Shown: in pieces, positions 18,360-27,038 of the stretch
Layout: the number at the start of each line of letters is the position of its first letter
How positions within the stretch are numbered: the stretch's first letter is position 1
DNA from: Fidelibacterota bacterium
GTDB lineage: Bacteria > Fidelibacterota > Fidelibacteria > Fidelibacterales > Fidelibacteraceae
DNA length: 64,000 nucleotides
Assembly: GCA_028699915.1 (NCBI GenBank)
Contig: JAQVTR010000003.1
Location: forward strand, 1-64,000
Direction: 5' to 3'
Notes under the pieces: model-generated
Told to the model about the DNA's origin: nothing
The model's database searches: none
What the model saw: the letters and a program-made list of their open reading frames with translations, nothing else
Translations under genes and position numbers: made by a program

Positions 18360-18832
18360 GCTATGAACAGCTGAAACTCGAAAACCAGCTCTGCTTTCCG
18401 CTCTATGCCGTTTCACATCTGATCACACGCCGCTACAAGCCATATCTTGACATGCTCGGCATTACCTACCCCCAGTACCTGGTGCTTCTGGTACTCTGGG
18501 AAAAAGATGCGCTTACGGTAAACGAAATTGCCGGAAAGCTTATCCTGAATACCAATACCGTTACGCCATTGCTAAAGCGAATGGAGGCACTGGGGATTGT
18601 TCAGCGTCGGCGTTCCCGGGAAGATGAGCGTAAAGTGATGATTTGCCTGAATGAAAAGGGGAAAAAACTGCGCGAAGCGGCAGCGGATATTCCCCGGAAA
18701 ATGGCCATCGGATTGGTTCCGGATGTGCTGACGCCGGAAGCGCTCATTGATATGAAAGAAAAACTGTACCGTATTATCGATCGCCTTCTAAACGAAGAGA
18801 AGGAAAGAGAGGATTCTGATTTATCCAAATGA
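18356..18832 (+). CDS. ohrR: Organic peroxide-sensing MarR-family repressor OhrR
   Basis: 158 residues. MarR winged helix: [20 protein letters not shown], the recognition region [19 protein letters not shown] and the wing [19 protein letters not shown]. The N-terminal [18 protein letters not shown] carries the single reactive Cys in the place of B. subtilis OhrR Cys15. Oxidation of that Cys by organic peroxides releases the repressor from DNA. The third gene of the ohr operon, so it should control itself through the two operators upstream. It abuts the convergent small membrane gene with no spacer. Confidence 0.92.
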   Translation: MSYEQLKLENQLCFPLYAVSHLITRRYKPYLDMLGITYPQYLVLLVLWEKDALTVNEIAGKLILNTNTVTPLLKRMEALGIVQRRRSREDERKVMICLNEKGKKLREAAADIPRKMAIGLVPDVLTPEALIDMKEKLYRIIDRLLNEEKEREDSDLSK

Positions 18833-19042
18833 TCAGGCAGGCCAGTGCGCGATCAGCAGCCAGATCCCGAGACCCAGAACGGCCAGACCCACCACGATAA
18901 AAAAGATCCGCGTCCCCGTATTTCCGAGGATCTTTACAAAAGCCTGGATCTTTCCCATATTCCAGATCTTTCCGGCTTTGGCAACACTGATCCCCACAGC
19001 CATGATCCCCCATAATACCAAAAAAATTCCAAGATAGAACAT
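18833..19042 (-). CDS. Small two-helix membrane protein
   Basis: 69 residues with two predicted transmembrane helices (MFYLGIFLVLWGIMAVGISV and a second near IFFIVVGLAVLGLGIWLLIA). I do not recognise the family. The ATG at 19042 follows AAAGGG at five bases; a GTG at 19048 is an alternative. It is 21 bases beyond the second permease and is probably the last gene of the ABC exporter operon. Its stop directly abuts the ohrR stop on the other strand. Confidence 0.6.
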   Translation of the reverse strand: MFYLGIFLVLWGIMAVGISVAKAGKIWNMGKIQAFVKILGNTGTRIFFIVVGLAVLGLGIWLLIAHWPA

Positions 19043-19063
19043 AGACACCCTTTCTTGACGGTT

Positions 19064-20110
19064 TTAGGATAATCCCTGCCGGATCTTTTTATTGAACAGC
19101 AGGAAAAATACGCCGCTTGTCCCGAGGATAAGCGCAGATTTCCAGAACAGTTCCAGCCATACGATGCTGGAGGTAAAAATACTTTCCAAAGCATTGTAGG
19201 TCCAGAAATACGGGGACCACATGACGATCCACTGCCATTTTTGCGGCAGCAGGGTTCCGCCCAGGATCGAAAGCATGACCAGCATCGAGAGCATTTTCCC
19301 GATCCCGATGGCTTCGTTTTCGTTACCGGCGACGGCGCCGATCAGCAGACCGAATAAAATGGTGGAAACATAGGAGATCAGCGTAATGATATAAACCTGC
19401 AGGATGTTGACTCCGATCAGTCCGAGCATCAGCAAAGCAAGAATGGTATAGGCCAGTACCAGCAAGAAAGGAAAAAGGCTTTTCCCAAGATAATAATCTC
19501 CTTTGCTCAGAGGGGTGATCCGCAGGGCCATCATGGTGCCGGACTCTTTATCGTTGACAATTCCCAGGCCGATCATAAAGCCGCAAATAATGGTCATCAG
19601 CACCATAAAGACGGAGCCGCCCATGGTAGAAACGGGCGAAAGTGCGGAGCGGTCCCGCAGTTCTTCAGGAACCGTGCGGATGAAGGTGTTCATGTACCCT
19701 GCCCCGGGATAATGGTTTCGGTAGTAATGCTGACGTATCAGCGGGGCTGCAAAGGAGAAAAAGGTATTTCCCGGGAGATTTCTTTCCATGACCGAAACAT
19801 ACTGATCTTTTACCGGATCGCGGTATAAGCCCTCGGCACTGCCGGTTCCACGCAGTTTTTTCTCCATATCCGCAACGCTTCCATAGGTCTTGATGACCGC
19901 AAAACGGTCCAGTTCGGCGATCAGTGCGGAATCCACCCCATGTTCTCCGCGGTCGACTACGGCCAGGGTGCTGGAACTGCTTTCTACACTGGGAATAAAA
20001 AGCCGAAGCACGATCAGGATTATCAGCGGAGTGAAGACCATATAGGAATTTATAATATCCTTAAAGGTATTCCGGATATCGAATGTAAAAACTCTGAACA
20101 GCTGTTTCAT
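19064..20110 (-). CDS. ABC-2 type transporter permease (second subunit)
   Basis: 348 residues: one N-terminal helix (VFTPLIILIVLRLFI), a roughly 150-residue external loop, then five helices, as in ABC-2 exporters. The hydrophilic MALRITPLSKGDYYLGKSL is the typical cytoplasmic loop of this class. AAGGGGGAA precedes the ATG at 20110, which overlaps the first permease by four bases. Together with the ATPase it should export a drug or lipid-like compound. Confidence 0.82.
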   Translation of the reverse strand: MKQLFRVFTFDIRNTFKDIINSYMVFTPLIILIVLRLFIPSVESSSSTLAVVDRGEHGVDSALIAELDRFAVIKTYGSVADMEKKLRGTGSAEGLYRDPVKDQYVSVMERNLPGNTFFSFAAPLIRQHYYRNHYPGAGYMNTFIRTVPEELRDRSALSPVSTMGGSVFMVLMTIICGFMIGLGIVNDKESGTMMALRITPLSKGDYYLGKSLFPFLLVLAYTILALLMLGLIGVNILQVYIITLISYVSTILFGLLIGAVAGNENEAIGIGKMLSMLVMLSILGGTLLPQKWQWIVMWSPYFWTYNALESIFTSSIVWLELFWKSALILGTSGVFFLLFNKKIRQGLS

Positions 20111-21183
20111 AGTATTCCCCCTTTCCGGATCTGGCTGCGGAACATCCGGGCGGAGATCAGGACCAGCGGTATTGCCCATGCGCCAAGCAGCAGGATACTT
20201 TGTCCGATGATATGGGTATTGTTATCCGGAAACATCGCGGCATCCAGACCGAACAGCGTATGATAGGAAGGTATGATCTTCAGCCAGTCCGGTGAAAAAA
20301 CCGGTGCCAGCAGGGATATCGCCGGGAGCGTGAAAAGCAGCATCAGCAAAAAGACCCAGCCGAAAGATGCCATGGGTTCTTCATAAAAGGATCCCAGCAT
20401 TATACCCAGAGAGGATCCGATGATCACGGTCAGCAGGGTGATCAGCAAAGCCGGCAGATACCCTCCTAAACCGATGATCGGCAGATACATCACCGAGAAG
20501 GTCACAATACTTATTGTCAACATGACCAGATGTTTGCTTGCGATAAAGGCATAGATCGACGAAGGCGCGACCCGGTAAGCCCGGATCGTATCGTCAACCT
20601 TTTCCTGGGCGATCATCGAGATCATGGCAAAGAGACCCACAATACCGATCATCGTCACAATAACGATCGGCAGCAGCATACGGTTAAAAGGGATACTGTC
20701 GCGCTGGTTATCCTGCAGGGCGATCACGCTGACCGAGCGGTAAACATCCTGCGGATATGCGCCAAAGGGCGGCGAAAAAACGGAAAAAATATCCTCAAGC
20801 ACGACCTCCAGATAATTCAGCTGCGCGGCATTGCTGTAGGGCTGTGTCAGCAGTTCGGTCCGGAATTTCCCCCGGGGATCTTTTTCAATGATCAGTCCGA
20901 CGGCCGATTTATTCTCGATCATTCCTTCAACCACAGCTTCCCGGCTGTCCACAAAGATCTGTCCGTTCATCTGCATATTGCCTTCGTGCATTTCCGCACC
21001 CAGTCGTGCGGTCATACCGGTCTTATCATAGATAAAAACCGTATCTTCCTGTTCAATGCTCTTGGGGACAACCAGCAGGATCAGCAGCATCATGATGACG
21101 GAAAACGCGATCTCGAGCAGAATGAATACATCCTTGACGCCGAGGATCATATCTTTCTTGTAAAGATTCAGGACTCGTTTCAT
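20107..21183 (-). CDS. ABC-2 type transporter permease (first subunit)
   Basis: 358 residues with the same plan as its neighbour: an N-terminal helix (LEIAFSVIMMLLILLVVP), a long periplasmic domain and a C-terminal bundle of about five helices; the loop IRAYRVAPSSIYAFIASKHL corresponds to the coupling loop of ABC-2 permeases. Two different permeases beside one ATPase suggest a heterodimeric membrane part. Confidence 0.82.
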   Translation of the reverse strand: MKRVLNLYKKDMILGVKDVFILLEIAFSVIMMLLILLVVPKSIEQEDTVFIYDKTGMTARLGAEMHEGNMQMNGQIFVDSREAVVEGMIENKSAVGLIIEKDPRGKFRTELLTQPYSNAAQLNYLEVVLEDIFSVFSPPFGAYPQDVYRSVSVIALQDNQRDSIPFNRMLLPIVIVTMIGIVGLFAMISMIAQEKVDDTIRAYRVAPSSIYAFIASKHLVMLTISIVTFSVMYLPIIGLGGYLPALLITLLTVIIGSSLGIMLGSFYEEPMASFGWVFLLMLLFTLPAISLLAPVFSPDWLKIIPSYHTLFGLDAAMFPDNNTHIIGQSILLLGAWAIPLVLISARMFRSQIRKGGIL

Positions 21184-21192
21184 GGATTCCCC

Positions 21193-22047
21193 CTATTCAA
21201 GCCCGCGGCCGGTAAGTTTGATAAAGATCTCTTCTAGCGTGGGCTCGCCCGAATGAAGGGTTTTGACCTCGTGCTCCGCTATGAATTTTTCCAGAACCGA
21301 TTTTTCATTGTTTTTCATTCCCAGCACCTGCGATTTCAGTTTGCCGTCCTCAAGGTATTCAATGGTAACGGTCGGCTGCCCGTATTTCAGCTTCAGGTTT
21401 TTGGGGCTGTCCATGGCGACGATCTTGCCGTCAACGATAAAAGCCACGCGGTCGCAGAGCTCGTCGGCGACGAACATATTATGCGTTGTCAGAAAGATGG
21501 TCGTCCCTTCTGACTGCCGTTTGCGGATTATTCGCTTGATCTTATTCCCTGTTGATGGGTCCAAACCCATGGTCGGCTCATCCAGGAACCAAATATCCGG
21601 ATGGTTGATCATGGAACGCGCAAATCCCAGGCGCTGCATCATGCCTTTGGAATACTCGCCGGCCAGCTTTTTTCCTTCTTCTCCCAGACCAACCATATCC
21701 AGGAGGATTTTGGGATCTTCGGTCTTGACGTCATACAGCGCTGCATGGAATTTCAGATTATCGTAAGCGCTCAGTTTTTTATATACGTTCGGGCGCTCAA
21801 AACCGACGCCGATACGGTTAAAAAAAGCTTTATCCGGATAAGCGTTGCGCGCCTGGCCTTCGATCAGGATATCGCCTTTCTGTAATTCCAGCAGACCGGA
21901 AAGGATTCCCTGGGTTGTGGATTTTCCGGCGCCGCTGGGACCCAGAAAACCGAAGATCTCGCCTTTTTCAATGCGAAAACTGATATCATTCACGGCGTAA
22001 TCTTCATTCTTTTTATACGAATGAAATAAATTGCTGACTTCGATCAT
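21193..22047 (-). CDS. ABC exporter ATP-binding protein
   Basis: 284 residues. Walker A GFLGPSGAGKSTTQ (about residue 35), Q-loop region, signature YSKGMMQRLGFARS (S-x-G-x-x-Q type), Walker B IWFLDEPTMGLDP and switch His in TTHN. The GPSGAGKSTTQ form and the two partner permeases resemble the fluoroquinolone-export type ABC-2 systems (Rv2688c-like). Start: the ATG at 22047 is preceded by CATGGAGG; an upstream in-frame extension to 22230 has no support. First gene of the exporter operon. The substrate is unknown. Confidence 0.87.
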   Translation of the reverse strand: MIEVSNLFHSYKKNEDYAVNDISFRIEKGEIFGFLGPSGAGKSTTQGILSGLLELQKGDILIEGQARNAYPDKAFFNRIGVGFERPNVYKKLSAYDNLKFHAALYDVKTEDPKILLDMVGLGEEGKKLAGEYSKGMMQRLGFARSMINHPDIWFLDEPTMGLDPSTGNKIKRIIRKRQSEGTTIFLTTHNMFVADELCDRVAFIVDGKIVAMDSPKNLKLKYGQPTVTIEYLEDGKLKSQVLGMKNNEKSVLEKFIAEHEVKTLHSGEPTLEEIFIKLTGRGLE

Positions 22048-22523
22048 ACGTTTATAACCTCCATGACACATTCCGGTGATAATGCGTATTTTTGGGTTTG
22101 GATTTTGATTGGGTGCTTGATTATTGCTGATGTATTCATCGTTTGAATCACGTGTTGCATCAATTATACACAGGGCGATCAAAAAATAAAAGAATAAAAA
22201 GAAAATCAGGTCGCTTTCTTTAGGCGGCATCCTTTCGGGAAATCGTCAAAATGCTTATTCGACCCAATATCCCGGCGATCGGCGCTGCCGGAACTTTTAT
22301 TCGTATGCGTAAGCGATCGGCAGCAGTTCCGGCTTACTCCGGCACGGCCAACGATGGGGACACCCGGCTGCCGGGTTTTGATAACATTAAGGGAAAAAGT
22401 GATATCCGTCCATGACTCGGTCAATGCCGTTCCTGCGGCTGCCTTCCGGCATATTGTTCGGCGCCGTAAAAGAAGAGCATGATCAACAAAAAACGTATCA
22501 AGAAAAATTCATCATAAAACCGT
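22048..22523. other. 476-base non-coding stretch with repeats
   Basis: No convincing gene. It contains a 9-base direct repeat GCGATCGGC (22275-22283 and 22313-22321), an inverted pair CCGGAACT / AGTTCCGG (22288-22295, 22325-22332) and a small hairpin ACCCGG-CTG-CCGGGT followed by TTTG (22362-22379). The region may hold the exporter promoter or the remains of a lost element; a 72-codon open frame in it (22206-22424) shows no gene-like features. Confidence 0.5.
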
Positions 22524-23315
22524 TTATTTTCCGGCCTTTTTTATTTGCCGCACAGCAGTATACGCGCTCAAAAGCGTGATCAGTCCGATCAGGATCCATG
22601 CCGCTGCAATAATATCTTGATGTACAATGCTCTGTGCGCCGCGTTTTATGATAATGCCGACAAAAGCCCAGATCACCACAAGGGCATAAGGCAGACAGGC
22701 ATGTTTCCAGAGTATAAGCAGTGCGAGAATGGCGGCAACGACCATCACAATGATAGTCCAGGCATTGGCGGGAAGGCCCCAGGCGCCCCAGTTTAGCGAT
22801 ACCAGAAGCGCCGTAAGATTGGCGATCGTTGCAACGGAGATCCATCCGTAGTAAACGCCGATCGGCGTCCGCAGCACAAGCAGGTGCCATTTTTTCTGCA
22901 AAGGGATCCGGATTTGCCGAAACAGGTAAATCAGTGTCAGGAGTAAACCCAGCATCAGGAGCAGCGACCCGAAGATCTTTTTGTAGTGCCATAAAAAGAT
23001 CCAGCCCATGTTCAGAATAAAATTAATGCCCAGTACAATTTGCGCTTTTGCAGGCAGCAGCAGATCATTATCCTGCCGGATGGCGGCTGAGAGTTGAAAT
23101 GCCAAAAACACCAGTAAGAGCAGGTAGATCAGTCCCCAGATGGAAAAAGTCAGCCCGGCGGGGACAAAGAGGTTCGGATACAGATCCGATAAAGCACCGG
23201 TAGTCATTCCGTTGATCGGCAGTGCATTTGCCAGTCCGTTGACGGTGATCATGCCAAGAAAGAGAAGAATATTCAGCGCCGCCAGCAGAATACGCGTTGT
23301 TTTTTGATTCATCAT
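22524..23315 (-). CDS. TspO/MBR-like (tryptophan-rich sensory protein-type) membrane protein
   Basis: 263 residues and about seven to nine hydrophobic helices. The opening part, with NGLANALPINGMTTGALSD followed by LFVPAGLTFSIWGLIYLLLL, is the pattern of a large group usually annotated as TspO/MBR-related or tryptophan-rich sensory proteins; the family is longer than classical TspO (about 160 residues). The function is not established. The ATG at 23315 has GGAG six bases upstream. A terminator-like hairpin lies about 90 bases upstream in its leader direction. Confidence 0.6.
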   Translation of the reverse strand: MMNQKTTRILLAALNILLFLGMITVNGLANALPINGMTTGALSDLYPNLFVPAGLTFSIWGLIYLLLLVFLAFQLSAAIRQDNDLLLPAKAQIVLGINFILNMGWIFLWHYKKIFGSLLLMLGLLLTLIYLFRQIRIPLQKKWHLLVLRTPIGVYYGWISVATIANLTALLVSLNWGAWGLPANAWTIIVMVVAAILALLILWKHACLPYALVVIWAFVGIIIKRGAQSIVHQDIIAAAWILIGLITLLSAYTAVRQIKKAGK

Positions 23316-23403
23316 TGGGTTCTCCATATAAATATTGATTTTTGTAAATAAATTTAAAACAAAGTTCTGAAAAATCAAAACATTTCCCGGCCCATCATTA
23401 AAG

Positions 23404-23430
23404 CAAAAAATCGCTCAGATTAAGAGCGAT
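23404..23430 (-). terminator. Terminator-like hairpin in the leader of the TspO-like gene
   Basis: Perfect 7-base arms ATCGCTC / GAGCGAT (23410-23416, 23424-23430) with a 7-base loop; on the minus strand the stem is followed by TTTTTTGC. It lies upstream of the minus-strand gene starting at 23315, so it would act as a leader attenuator or a barrier to transcription coming from the kamA side. Confidence 0.5.
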
Positions 23431-23597
23431 ACAAATAAAAAAATCTCCTTACATATTTTCATTGGCAATGCAATAAAATAAAAAATATTTTTCTTCCCAA
23501 ACGCCCAAAGGAACCTTAAGTAAATTCCTCGAAATGTAGAATTCTTAAATATCCTTATAAACACTGAACAAAAGTGACATCGCCCTATTCCGGAAAA

Positions 23598-23634
23598 GGG
23601 TAAAAATATTTCATATTTTTACCCGGTTTTTTTC
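23598..23634 (+). terminator. Terminator-like hairpin in the leader of kamA
   Basis: Perfect 11-base arms GGGTAAAAATA / TATTTTTACCC (23598-23608, 23614-23624), 5-base loop, followed by GG and seven T on the plus strand. It ends about 70 bases before kamA. It could be an attenuator in the kamA leader, a terminator for transcripts from upstream, or a protein-binding palindrome. Confidence 0.5.
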
Positions 23635-23703
23635 GATTATATTTTGCAAAATAAAAAAAAGTATCTAATTTCATTCGATTTATTTCCTATGGAGGGAAAA
23701 ACC

Positions 23704-24966
23704 ATGATTGACGCCCCGCAACAAGATTGCGAACCTCCTTCGGGTCAAGACCTGTCCTCGATCGAGGTCGTGTTGGAAACCAACGTTTCCGACAATAACG
23801 TTTTTTCCAGAACCGAGCTCAACCATACCGACTTTCAGGTAATCAGTCCTGAAGCCAACGCCTTTCGGAAACGATTTTTCCCGCAGGCATCGGAAAAGCA
23901 GTGGAGCAGCTGGCGCTGGCAGATCCAGAACAGTTTTGCCAATTTCCGGAAATTATCGGAAATCCTGGATGTCAGCAGTATCGATGATTACGATTTTCTT
24001 GCAAAATCACGCAAGCTCCCGCTGCGTATCACGCCCTATTATGCCAGTTTGCTCTACGGAAAACCCAAGGATTATGCGCTGACGAAGTCGGTGGTTCCCA
24101 GCAAGCAGGAACTGATCGTATCGCCCGGTGAGGAATCGGATCCGCTGCATGAAAACGACATGTGTCCCGTTGCCAATCTGGTTCACCGCTATCCGGACCG
24201 GGTTCTTTTTCTGTCTACCGGATTCTGTTCGGTATACTGCCGCTACTGTACCCGCTCGCATATGGTCTTGAAGGATAAAAAGCACTACGGGATTAAAGCC
24301 TGGCAGACTGCCATCGAGTATATCCGGAATAATCCCGCGGTTCGGGATGTGGTTATTTCCGGCGGTGACCCGCTGACGATGCCGGACAAACATATTGAGT
24401 TTCTGCTTTCCTCACTGCGGGATATTCCGCATGTGGAAATCCTGCGTATCGGCACCAAAGTTCCGATGGTTCTGCCACAGCGCATTACCAATAAACTTGT
24501 GAAAATGCTAAAAAAATATCAACCCCTGTATTTGAGCATTCATGCGACGCATCCCGACGAGATCACTCCGGAAACCGCCGAAGCCTTCAAACGTCTTGCC
24601 GACGCCGGGATTGTTCTCGGCAGTCAGACCGTTCTGCTGAAAGGCGTGAATGACAGCGTTGAAACGATGACCGAGTTGATGCACCGCCTCCTGAAAGTCC
24701 GGGTTCGTCCTTATTACATCTATCAGTGCGATCCCATACCGGGTTCTTCGCATTTCAGGACTCCGGTGGCAAAGGGCATTGAGATCATTCAGGGCATGCG
24801 CGGCTTTACCAGCGGATACGCCATTCCGCATTATGTGATCGACGCTCCGGGCGGCGGCGGAAAAGTACCGCTGCTTCCGGATTACTATCAGGGTCGCGAA
24901 GGGAATTACGTGATCCTGAAAAATTTCGAGGGCAAGACCTTCCGTTATTACGATCCTTCGAGCTGA
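23704..24966 (+). CDS. kamA: L-lysine 2,3-aminomutase
   Basis: 420 residues, the length of clostridial KamA. Radical SAM cluster CSVYCRYC (residues 175-182). The PLP-binding Lys lies in VIDAPGGGGKVP. The two Asp residues that clamp the lysine side chain in C. subterminale KamA are kept (Asp in IYQCDPIPG and in VIDAPGG), which favours lysine over the glutamate mutase or the EF-P modifying EpmB. The reaction gives L-beta-lysine. The ATG at 23704 has a strong GGAGGG; the in-frame upstream extension is not needed. The usual lysine-fermentation partners are absent; instead two ATP-grasp ligases and a GNAT follow. Confidence 0.93.
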   Translation: MIDAPQQDCEPPSGQDLSSIEVVLETNVSDNNVFSRTELNHTDFQVISPEANAFRKRFFPQASEKQWSSWRWQIQNSFANFRKLSEILDVSSIDDYDFLAKSRKLPLRITPYYASLLYGKPKDYALTKSVVPSKQELIVSPGEESDPLHENDMCPVANLVHRYPDRVLFLSTGFCSVYCRYCTRSHMVLKDKKHYGIKAWQTAIEYIRNNPAVRDVVISGGDPLTMPDKHIEFLLSSLRDIPHVEILRIGTKVPMVLPQRITNKLVKMLKKYQPLYLSIHATHPDEITPETAEAFKRLADAGIVLGSQTVLLKGVNDSVETMTELMHRLLKVRVRPYYIYQCDPIPGSSHFRTPVAKGIEIIQGMRGFTSGYAIPHYVIDAPGGGGKVPLLPDYYQGREGNYVILKNFEGKTFRYYDPSS

Positions 24967-25101
24967 AACCGTATTCTGGGCAGGACCGGGAATTGGATCT
25001 GCCGGAAAAAATAAAGAGACATGGATTCAAGCCTTGTATTTTAGAACGAAAAATCAGACACAGTGCAGACGGAAAAATACTGCCTGCAATAAAGGTATGG
25101 A

Positions 25102-26082
25102 ATGATGAAGATCGGACTTACGTATGACCTTAGAAACGAATACCTGGCTCAAGGTTATTCTATGGAAGAAACGGCCGAATTCGATAAAGAAAGCACCATT
25201 GCAGGTATTGAGGAAGCAATCCGGAATGCCGGTCACCAGACGGAGCGCATCGGTAACGCGCAGAGCCTGATGCAGGCGCTTCTGGGAAAAAAGTCCTGGG
25301 ATATGGTTTTCAATATCGCCGAAGGTTTGCATGGCGCCGGCCGCGAATCCCTGGTGCCCGCGCTGCTGGATGCTTACCGCATCCCTTATGTGTTCTCGGG
25401 ACCTGCAACACTGGCTTGTTCTCTAAACAAGGCCTTCGCCAAACGCATCGTGCGCGACAGCGGCGTCAACACCCCTGATTTTGCCGTGATTTCCCGGAAG
25501 ACGGATATCGATAACGTGCATCTGGAATATCCGCTTTTTGCTAAGCCCCTGATGGAAGGCACCGGAAAGGGCATCAGCAAGGATTCTCTCATACGGGATC
25601 CGCAGCAGCTCCGTCAGGTTTGTCTGGAATTGCTGCAGCGTTTTGAACAGCCGGTGCTGGTAGAAGAATTTCTGCCGGGACGAGAATTTACCGTTGGCGT
25701 TTTCGGCAGCGGTGAACAGGCGCGCGTACCCGGTGCCATGGAGATCATTTATAAGCATAAAGGCGTCGGCATTTATTCTTACGAGAACAAGGAAAATTTT
25801 GAAGAGGTCGTCGAATATCAGGCGGTCCGGGGCGATATGCTCGAAGCTTGCACCGAGCTTGCACTCGGATCCTGGCGTGCCTTGAACTGTCTGGACGGCG
25901 GCCGCGTTGACATGAAGATCGACCGTTTTGGAAAAATGAGCTTTATCGAGGTCAATCCGCTGGCCGGACTGAATCCCGTGATCTCCGATCTTCCCATTCT
26001 CTGCAGGTTGAACGGCATTTCTTTTCAGGAGATCATTTCTGCGGTCCTGGAATCCGCGATCCGGAGAAATTTCCGCCCATGA
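25102..26082 (+). CDS. D-Ala-D-Ala ligase-like ATP-grasp protein (first of pair)
   Basis: 326 residues (325 from a second Met at 25105). ATP-grasp landmarks: FNIAEGLHGAGRESLVPALL (substrate loop), FAKPLMEGTGKGISKDS (ATP-binding Lys and flexible loop), VEEFLPGREFTVGVFG and the Mg-binding FIEVNPLAGLNP. This is the carboxylate-amine ligase fold of Ddl, but the degree of match does not tell the substrates. It lies 135 bases after kamA, and its stop overlaps the second ligase. I infer that it joins an amino acid or other carboxylate to beta-lysine, or forms the peptide bond in a beta-lysine product. Confidence 0.82.
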   Translation: MMKIGLTYDLRNEYLAQGYSMEETAEFDKESTIAGIEEAIRNAGHQTERIGNAQSLMQALLGKKSWDMVFNIAEGLHGAGRESLVPALLDAYRIPYVFSGPATLACSLNKAFAKRIVRDSGVNTPDFAVISRKTDIDNVHLEYPLFAKPLMEGTGKGISKDSLIRDPQQLRQVCLELLQRFEQPVLVEEFLPGREFTVGVFGSGEQARVPGAMEIIYKHKGVGIYSYENKENFEEVVEYQAVRGDMLEACTELALGSWRALNCLDGGRVDMKIDRFGKMSFIEVNPLAGLNPVISDLPILCRLNGISFQEIISAVLESAIRRNFRP

Positions 26083-27038
26083 AGATCCTGATCCTCCACA
26101 ACGCGGTGCTTCGCAACGATCCCGATGAAATGGATGTGATCGCCCAGCGGGATCTTGTAAAGGAAGTCTGTAGCCATCTGGGATATACGGTTACTACGCT
26201 GGCAATGGGAAAGGATCTTGACGGGGATCTTGAATCTGTCCGGCAGCAAGCCCCGGATCTTGTTTTCAATCTCTGTGAAGCAGCCTATGGAAAAGGAGAG
26301 CTGATCTATTTTGCCCCGGCAATGCTGAACGCACTGAAGATCCCGTATACGGGCGTTCCGCTGGAAGCGCTGTTTCTGACAAGCAGTAAAGTGCTGGCAA
26401 AAAAGATCATGCGTCTGCACGCCTTGCCCACGGCGGATTATTTTACGCCCGGAGATGTGGCGCAACTGGATCCCGCAAAAAACTATATTGTTAAACCGGT
26501 CTGGGAAGAAGCTTCCCTTGGCATCAGCGCGGATTCCATCTTCCGCAGCGGTGATACGCAAAAAACAGAAAAGATCCGCCGCCTTTCGGCCAGGCATTAT
26601 TTTATTGAAGAATATATCGACGGCAGGGAATTTAATATCAGCATGCTGGCAGCAAAGGACGGAGTAGAGATCCTGCCGCCGGCTGAAATGCTTTTCGGGG
26701 AATATTTTGACGATAAGCCCCGTATTCTCGGATATCAGGCAAAATGGGATGAAAACAGTCCCGAATACCGCCACAGCCGGCGCGCTTTTAGAACCTTGCA
26801 ACCCGGCTCCGTTCTGGAAAAGGCACTGCGGGATACCTGTCTGAAATGCTGGGATGTTTTTGGGCTTCGCGCTTATGCGCGGGTGGATCTGCGCGTGGAC
26901 AAAGATGCGCGCATTTACATACTTGAGATCAACGGGAATCCCTGCATTGCACCCGACAGCGGATTTGTCGCCGCGCTGCATGAAGCGGGATACGAAAATG
27001 AAACCATGATAGAACGGATCATCGAAGATGCAGAATGA
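26079..27038 (+). CDS. D-Ala-D-Ala ligase-like ATP-grasp protein (second of pair)
   Basis: 319 residues, a distant paralogue of the preceding ligase. Landmarks: FNLCEAAYGKGELIYFAPAM, PYTGVPLEALFLTSSKVLAK, YIVKPVWEEASLGISADS, IEEYIDGREFNISML and the Mg-binding ILEINGNPCIAPDSGF. The start overlaps the previous stop (ATGA). Two sequential ATP-grasp ligases in one operon suggest two amide-bond steps or a heterodimer. Housekeeping Ddl is less likely, because no mur or fts genes are nearby and the genes come as a pair. Confidence 0.82.
   Translation: MKILILHNAVLRNDPDEMDVIAQRDLVKEVCSHLGYTVTTLAMGKDLDGDLESVRQQAPDLVFNLCEAAYGKGELIYFAPAMLNALKIPYTGVPLEALFLTSSKVLAKKIMRLHALPTADYFTPGDVAQLDPAKNYIVKPVWEEASLGISADSIFRSGDTQKTEKIRRLSARHYFIEEYIDGREFNISMLAAKDGVEILPPAEMLFGEYFDDKPRILGYQAKWDENSPEYRHSRRAFRTLQPGSVLEKALRDTCLKCWDVFGLRAYARVDLRVDKDARIYILEINGNPCIAPDSGFVAALHEAGYENETMIERIIEDAE

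Larger units (their letters stand above)
23316..23703. other. 388-base AT-rich divergent intergenic region with two hairpins
   Basis: It separates the minus-strand TspO-like gene from kamA. No reading frame is convincing. It carries two strong inverted repeats, listed separately, each with a T-run facing a different strand. No lysine-riboswitch motifs were recognised. Confidence 0.6.

Noticed and set aside
22206-22424. 72-codon minus-strand open frame in the gap before the ABC exporter
   Set aside because: No ribosome site, and a composition unlike neighbouring proteins. It covers the repeat cluster and looks like chance.
23431-23600. Lysine riboswitch upstream of kamA
   Set aside because: None of the conserved L-box sequence blocks could be found; only a simple hairpin is present.
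23644-24966. Longer KamA start at 23644, and the idea that this is EpmB (EF-P lysine modification) or glutamate 2,3-aminomutase
   Set aside because: GGAGGG points to 23704, and the upstream extension would overlap the hairpin T-run area. The length of 420 residues and the two lysine-binding Asp residues fit lysine 2,3-aminomutase; EpmB is about 340 residues.
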